Shown: positions 59,567 through 64,000 of the stretch, piece after piece
How positions within the stretch are numbered: position 1 is the first letter of the stretch
Layout: each line of letters starts with the position of its first letter
Source of the DNA: Paenibacillus typhae
Lineage (GTDB): Bacteria; Bacillota; Bacilli; Paenibacillales; Paenibacillaceae
Direction of reading: 5' to 3'
Length of the DNA stretch: 64,000 nucleotides
Assembly (NCBI RefSeq): GCF_900099765.1
Contig: NZ_FNDX01000022.1
Span: forward strand, 1-64,000
Notes under the pieces: model-generated
The model's database searches: none
What the model saw: the letters and a program-made list of their open reading frames with translations, nothing else
What the model was told of the DNA's origin: nothing
Translations under genes and position numbers: made by a program

Positions 59567-60904
59567 CTATAGGCCGAATTCTGCGGTTACCCAATCCTTG
59601 AACATCACATAATCCTTCTCCACCTGGTTGGCATAGCCGAAGGCCCACTCGGCAATATAACGGGCAAAAGCGTCCACATCTGCGCCCATGGCTCTGGCAA
59701 TTTCCTGCTCGCTATGGTAATCGAGAATTCCCCGGTCTACATCGGCATCGGCCCGGGCGTGCATTTTGGCGGTCAGGCTGCCCATCAGCTCCAGTACTTT
59801 GGTCAGTTCGCCGGCATCAGTGATGTCCTCCAGCTTCAGCCTTTTTTTGTAAGGGGAACGCTCCCGTACGTAAAATTCCCGGCCGTCCATCGTTAGGAAC
59901 CCGAGATAAGGGTCAGCCTTGTGATGCATCGCCTGCTGGGTAGCGGTTACCCGTTTGCCCTGATGGGCAAAGGCCTGCCAGAAGGATTCCGAATACGGCA
60001 TGAAATAGGCGGGGACGGGGGCGCGGACCTCTTTTACCTCAAGAACAGGATCATCTGCGCCTTCCAGCTCCATGCCGCCCTCAATCAGAATATAGTAGCG
60101 GTCGAGTCCGATGGAAGCCGTTCCTGATCCGCGTTTGACGGCAATATCTTTAATCTGAAAATGCTCATCCTGCAGCTTGCGCGCCACCACTGTCTGCTTG
60201 TAAAAGCTCCACGCCTGCTCCAGCTGAGTCTGTTCGTCCGCATCAGGAATCAGCAGCTCGGCATTCTCCAGAAACACCCTGCTGCTCTGCATATGGGCCG
60301 TAACCTTCTCCAGAAAATGACTCTGCCGGCGTTTCTCCAGCTTGCGCAGGAGCTTTTTGACCGGGCCTTTGGCGTTATCCTCGTCCACCACATAATCAGC
60401 GGGATCATCTTTACCCTGGCAGAAGCGGCGGATTTGCCGCGCATAGGCTTTTGCATAATCCGATATGAAGCTCTGCTGCTCCTTCCCGCCATAGCCAAGC
60501 TGCCTGCCGACAAGGGCAATACTGACAGCCATACGCAGCAGATCATAGAGATAAGAGCCGACATACCCCTCGTCAAAATCATTCACATCATAGACAATCG
60601 CCCCGTCCTCACTGCGGAAAGCGCCGAAATTCTCAAAATGGAGATCCCCCTGGATCCAGGTAGGCCGGTCGGGCGCGCTGTGGTACGGAAAGTACTGCCT
60701 GGTCGTATCAAAATAAAACAGATAGGCGCTGCCCCGGTAGAAGGAAAAAGCGCTCTGCGCCATTTTGCCGTATTTCTCTGCCCGGTCGATATGGCTCAAG
60801 GCCATGATACTGCCATCGAATTCGTCTAAAATGGAAATCAGCAGGTCTCTGCGCAGCTTCGTGCGTGTGCGGATAACCCCTTCGGTGATTGTCTGGTTAA
60901 CCAT
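59567..60904 (-). CDS. DUF2252 family protein (kinase-like fold)
   Basis: 445 residues from ATG 60904, eight bases after AAAGGAG on the minus strand; the upstream frame to 60973 is rejected. The family typically opens with a FYRG(S/T) segment, here SFYRGSAYLFYFD, with the HFENFG motif (WIQGDLHFENFGAF) and DVNDFDEGYVGSYLYDLLRMAVS resembling the HxD...D motifs of aminoglycoside phosphotransferase-like folds. Function is unknown in vivo. It is transcribed toward cydC and away from pepF. Confidence 0.88.
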   Translation of the reverse strand: MVNQTITEGVIRTRTKLRRDLLISILDEFDGSIMALSHIDRAEKYGKMAQSAFSFYRGSAYLFYFDTTRQYFPYHSAPDRPTWIQGDLHFENFGAFRSEDGAIVYDVNDFDEGYVGSYLYDLLRMAVSIALVGRQLGYGGKEQQSFISDYAKAYARQIRRFCQGKDDPADYVVDEDNAKGPVKKLLRKLEKRRQSHFLEKVTAHMQSSRVFLENAELLIPDADEQTQLEQAWSFYKQTVVARKLQDEHFQIKDIAVKRGSGTASIGLDRYYILIEGGMELEGADDPVLEVKEVRAPVPAYFMPYSESFWQAFAHQGKRVTATQQAMHHKADPYLGFLTMDGREFYVRERSPYKKRLKLEDITDAGELTKVLELMGSLTAKMHARADADVDRGILDYHSEQEIARAMGADVDAFARYIAEWAFGYANQVEKDYVMFKDWVTAEFGL

Positions 60905-61074
60905 GGGTGATGCTCCTTTCGGGCTGATATAGCTAAATCTATTATTTCCATAGACTAGCAATTTGGCAAGCATGATATACTTGAAGCAACGTAAGCGGTG
61001 AAAATATGATGTAATGAGGTGGAAGCATGTGAGGAGCAGCGGTTACTGCAGCTAATATAAGGAGATGTAAAAAA

Positions 61075-62853
61075 ATGCAGTTAACTTGGGATTTAAGCAG
61101 CATCTATCCCGGCTTTCACTCGGAATCCTTTCTGCGGGATCGCAGGCATGTAGAGGAAATAACCGGGGAGCTTGCTGCATGGGCAGCCTCACAGCTACAG
61201 GATGTACAGGATGCCTCCGGAGTGATGGAGCAGTTCCTTAAACAATATAACGCTTATAAAAGCATTTACCTCCGCTTATTCAGCTACGCGGAGCTGGTGT
61301 TCAGCGCCGACAGCAGCAATGCGGAAGCCGTCAATCTGATGGATGAGCTGGAGGAGGTCAGCAGCGGGGCGGAGGAAGCACGGGTAAGCTTCAGAAAGTG
61401 GCTGGCCGGGGCCGGTGCGGAGGAGTTGGAGGCGAGTCTGTCGGACAATGCATACCTGGCGGAGCATAGATTCTATTTGCATGAGCTGCAGATGAAGTCA
61501 CGGCATCTGCTGAGCGCGGAAGGGGAAGCGGTCATTGCCCGGATGCAGGCCAACGGCTCGAAGGCTTGGGAGCGGCTGTACATGCGGACGCTGTCTACAC
61601 TGCGGGTGGATGTTCAGATTGATGGCAAGGACCGGATTATGTCGCTGGCTGATCTGCGGAATTTAGCATATGATTCCGATGCAGCCGTACGAAAAGCAGC
61701 GGCAGCGGCGGAGGGTGAAGCCTGCCGAAGTGTAGCAGAGCAGAGTGCTGCCTGCATTAATGCCGTGACCGGTGAAGCGGCGGCAGTCTATGAGCTGCGG
61801 GGATATACATCGCCGCTGCATAAGGTGCTGGAAGCTTCGCGGATGGATGAAGCCACGCTGGAAGTGATGCTGCAGGCGATCCGGGAGAGTCTGCCGGTTT
61901 TCCACCGGTACTATACGAAGAAGGCTGAGCTGCTGGGGCATCCTGGCGCGCTTCCGTTCTATGATATATTCGCGCCTGTTGGCAGGGAATCATCGGCTGG
62001 AATTCCTTATGCCGAGGCGCAGGCGATGATTGTCTCCGGCTTTAGCAGCTTCAGTGCAGAGCTGGGCGCTTTTGCCCAAAAGGTGTTCGAACAGCGCTGG
62101 ATCGATGCCGAGCCGCGCAGCGGTAAGGGAAGCTTCGGGATGTGCGTTGATATTATCCCGATCGGGGAGAGCCGGATGATTACCAGCTTCCACGGCAATT
62201 ATATAGATGTGAGCGTGCTGGCGCATGAGATCGGACACGCTTACCATAGCAGCCGGCTGGCCGGGCAGAGTATGGTCAATACGGATTATCCGGTGCCGGT
62301 TGCCGAGACGGCGTCGATCTTTTGCGAGAGCCTGATCAGCGGTGAGCTGCTGCAGAATGCACCTGCTGGTGAAGCGGCAGCCATTCTGGAGCGGAGTCTG
62401 GCGGATGCCGGATATTATATCGTTGATTTCTATGCGCGTTATTGCTTCGAGAGCAGCTTGTATGAGCGCAGACAATCCGGCAATCTGTCCGTGGATGAGT
62501 TAAACGCATTAATGCTGGACTCAATGACTGCCGCTTACGGTGAAAGTGTGCTGCCGGACTCCATACATCCCTATCAGTGGATCAGCAAGGCCGGATATTA
62601 TATGGCAGGCAATGAGTTTCTCAACTTCCCGTATTCGTTTGGGCTGCTGTTCTCCAAAGGGCTGTATGCACAATATAAAAAGCAGGGGCAGCCGTTCGTC
62701 AGCCGGTACGAGCAGTTCCTCTCAGCCTCCAGCACACGGAATATTGCCGATGCCGCCAGGCTGATGGATATTGATGTACATTCTTTGGCTTTTTGGCGGG
62801 ATGCGCTCCAGCTGATTGCCGGAGATGTCAGGAAATTTGCGGGAGCGGAGTAA
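61075..62853 (+). CDS. pepF: Oligoendopeptidase F (M3 family metallopeptidase)
   Basis: 592 residues, within PepF length. The zinc motif is HEIGHAYHS (about 384-392), with the third ligand Glu in ETASIFCESL some 27 residues later, as in M3 peptidases. It has no signal peptide, so acts in the cytoplasm to break short peptides. ATG 61075 follows AAGGAGATGTAAAAA. Subgroup by context is uncertain (PepF/M3 type). Confidence 0.93.
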   Translation: MQLTWDLSSIYPGFHSESFLRDRRHVEEITGELAAWAASQLQDVQDASGVMEQFLKQYNAYKSIYLRLFSYAELVFSADSSNAEAVNLMDELEEVSSGAEEARVSFRKWLAGAGAEELEASLSDNAYLAEHRFYLHELQMKSRHLLSAEGEAVIARMQANGSKAWERLYMRTLSTLRVDVQIDGKDRIMSLADLRNLAYDSDAAVRKAAAAAEGEACRSVAEQSAACINAVTGEAAAVYELRGYTSPLHKVLEASRMDEATLEVMLQAIRESLPVFHRYYTKKAELLGHPGALPFYDIFAPVGRESSAGIPYAEAQAMIVSGFSSFSAELGAFAQKVFEQRWIDAEPRSGKGSFGMCVDIIPIGESRMITSFHGNYIDVSVLAHEIGHAYHSSRLAGQSMVNTDYPVPVAETASIFCESLISGELLQNAPAGEAAAILERSLADAGYYIVDFYARYCFESSLYERRQSGNLSVDELNALMLDSMTAAYGESVLPDSIHPYQWISKAGYYMAGNEFLNFPYSFGLLFSKGLYAQYKKQGQPFVSRYEQFLSASSTRNIADAARLMDIDVHSLAFWRDALQLIAGDVRKFAGAE

Positions 62854-62956
62854 GCGAGGATTTTTGCGCGGCGGAAGGTTCCTTTTTACGGGGAAGTATG
62901 GTAGAACAATAGTAGAAGTATACGCCGCAGCGGCACAGAAAGGGATGCTTGATTGA

Positions 62957-63124
62957 ATGTATGTAGTATGTAAAGAACACGTTGAGCTGGCCATCGACAG
63001 ATTTGTGGACGAGTACGAGGATGCACCGGATGTTGTGGATCTGAAGGAGACCGAATTCTCGGACTGGGACCCGCCGGCGAAATGTGCGGAATGTGAGAAG
63101 AATGCGGAATATCTGGTGGTCTGA
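62957..63124 (+). CDS. CxxH/CxxC zinc-ribbon-like small protein (BA_5709 family)
   Basis: 55 residues, MYVVCKEHVELAIDRFVDEY... ending CAECEKNAEYLVV. The hallmark is CKEH at the N-terminus and CAEC near the C-terminus, giving a probable zinc site. The gene is usually found beside htrA/rlmH in Bacillales. Here it lies 10.7 kb downstream of htrA. Weak ribosome-binding sequence (GATTGA), no long upstream frame. Function unknown. Confidence 0.85.
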   Translation: MYVVCKEHVELAIDRFVDEYEDAPDVVDLKETEFSDWDPPAKCAECEKNAEYLVV

Positions 63125-63148
63125 GGACTGCTGTCATTTATTCAAAAG

Positions 63149-63186
63149 AACACCCTGCAGCCGCGGAAGCGGATCTGGAGGGTGTT
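63149..63186. terminator. Convergent terminator between CxxH/CxxC and MFS genes
   Basis: AACACCCT and AGGGTGTT arms with an inner CCGC/GCGG stem. The T-tract is short on both strands, so it may end both converging transcripts weakly. Confidence 0.65.
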
Positions 63187-63232
63187 TTGGTGTTTGGAGT
63201 TAGGCAAAAATCAGTAGAAGGATAACAGCATT

Positions 63233-64000
63233 TTAGGCGTCTGCTGCATCTGCCATTGGAGTAAGCCGGCCGCCCCGGCTGCTGCGGTGGTAGGCAAACG
63301 CTGAAACGATAGCGATTATCGCTGCTACTGAAAGTCCCCAGTAGATATTGGAGTAGGCTGTAGAGAGCGGTAGCCCCTTTTGCCACTCCAGAGCGCTGGC
63401 AGCCATGGCCACGCTGAATGCTCCGCTGAAGAACTGCAGCAGCTGGAATAGTCCCATTCCAGAGCCGATCTGCGAGGATGGGAGGATGCGTGAAATTTCA
63501 TTAGATACACTGCTCGATAGTACGGTAAAGGCTAAGCTCATTATCATGTAAACGAGCATAACGGCAACCCAAGACTGGCCGGCCAGGAAGGCGAACAGCA
63601 CAGTAGCCAGCAGCACCAGGAGCGGTGCGTAGCGCAGGATTCCGGCATTGCCGTAGCGGTCAATGACCCGACCAACGGCACGGGAGACGAAGATCGCCAG
63701 CAAGGAGCCCGGGAAAATCACCAGCCCGGCATGGCTGGCTGTGAACCCGAAGCGGTGGGTCAAAATCTGCGGCAGCAGGAACAGGGTGGCGAAGCTGCAC
63801 AGGTAAGAGGCGATTCCGACCAGTGCAAGCACAAGATAGGACCGGTTGGCGAATAGCGCCGGCATCACGAACGGATCAGGTGTGCTGCGGATGCGGCCAA
63901 CGAACAGGGCGATTGCAGCAATTCCGGCAATCAGGGCCACCCACAGTCCGCTGGTCAGGAACAGCAGCAGGCCGGTGGTTCCGATTCCGAGAAAAAGCCC
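63233..64000 (-). CDS. MFS transporter, C-terminal part (truncated by the window)
   Basis: At least 255 residues on the minus strand, with the frame open past base 64000. About seven hydrophobic segments are visible: LFLGIGTTGLLLFLTSGLWVALIAGIAAIALFVG, then SYLVLALVGIASYLCSFATLFLLPQIL, GLVIFPGSLLAIFVSRAVGRVIDRYG, LLVLLATVLFAFLAGQSW, VMLVYMIMSLAFTVLSSSV and IYWGLSVAAIIAIVSAFAYH. The motif GRVIDRYG is a motif-A-like loop. This resembles the drug:H+ antiporter (DHA2) group. The substrate cannot be told from the half seen; the N-terminal half lies outside. Confidence 0.88.
   Translation of the reverse strand, partial: GLFLGIGTTGLLLFLTSGLWVALIAGIAAIALFVGRIRSTPDPFVMPALFANRSYLVLALVGIASYLCSFATLFLLPQILTHRFGFTASHAGLVIFPGSLLAIFVSRAVGRVIDRYGNAGILRYAPLLVLLATVLFAFLAGQSWVAVMLVYMIMSLAFTVLSSSVSNEISRILPSSQIGSGMGLFQLLQFFSGAFSVAMAASALEWQKGLPLSTAYSNIYWGLSVAAIIAIVSAFAYHRSSRGGRLTPMADAADA

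Noticed and set aside
1..64000. CRISPR arrays, insertion sequences, prophage or integrase genes
   Set aside because: No regularly spaced direct repeats and no transposase, integrase or phage structural protein pattern was seen in any frame.

Overview
The window is a chromosomal replication-origin region from a low-to-mid-GC, endospore-forming Firmicute, most probably Paenibacillus. The basis is the classical Bacillales gene order (gyrA, gyrB-remB-recF-yaaA-dnaN-dnaA / oriC / rpmH-rnpA-yidC-khpB-mnmE-mnmG-rsmG-noc-soj-spo0J), sporulation genes such as yyaC, and small Bacillales/Paenibacillaceae families (YheC-type ATP-grasp, YjzC, YdjO, CxxH/CxxC). No plasmid, phage, insertion-sequence or CRISPR signature was found.

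Left arm (1-11880, mostly minus strand, leading away from oriC): the promoter/leader of an rRNA operon whose 16S gene starts just outside the window, an HD-GYP protein, gyrA, one plus-strand ATP-grasp gene between the gyrase genes, then the replication operon dnaA-dnaN-yaaA-recF-remB-gyrB. oriC is bipartite: DnaA boxes and two Spo0A boxes between dnaA and rpmH, and a DnaA box + GC stretch + DnaA-trio unwinding element between dnaA and dnaN. A third small group of DnaA boxes lies around the yaaA start.

Right arm (12553-28446, mostly plus): ribosomal protein L34, RNase P protein, membrane insertase, tRNA modification, chromosome segregation (noc, soj, spo0J, with two parS sites), a cysteine-desulfurase-like enzyme, small conserved proteins, MscS, a tRNA-Ser(CGA), a YjzC gene on the opposite strand and rpsF-ssb-rpsR.

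28500-42970: a VOC-family protein, then a promoter, a 7-codon upstream ORF, a long-range stem and two tandem terminators in front of a MutS2-like ATPase lacking the Smr nuclease domain (the most interesting locus here), an orphan solute-binding lipoprotein, an LCP ligase, CBS and MazG-like proteins, yybS-gdpP-rplI-dnaB, purA and an acidic membrane-anchored protein. 43313-52267 is cell-wall homeostasis: an M23 peptidase, walRKHIJ and htrA. 52668-64000 carries a cold-shock gene, ydjO, the cydABCD respiratory operon with two TGTGA-N6-TCACA operators, a DUF2252 protein, PepF, a CxxH/CxxC protein and a truncated MFS exporter.

A hairpin repeat of conserved architecture occurs in three intergenic regions (12807, 26700, 52306). 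All calls rest on reading the sequence and on family knowledge; no database search was possible.
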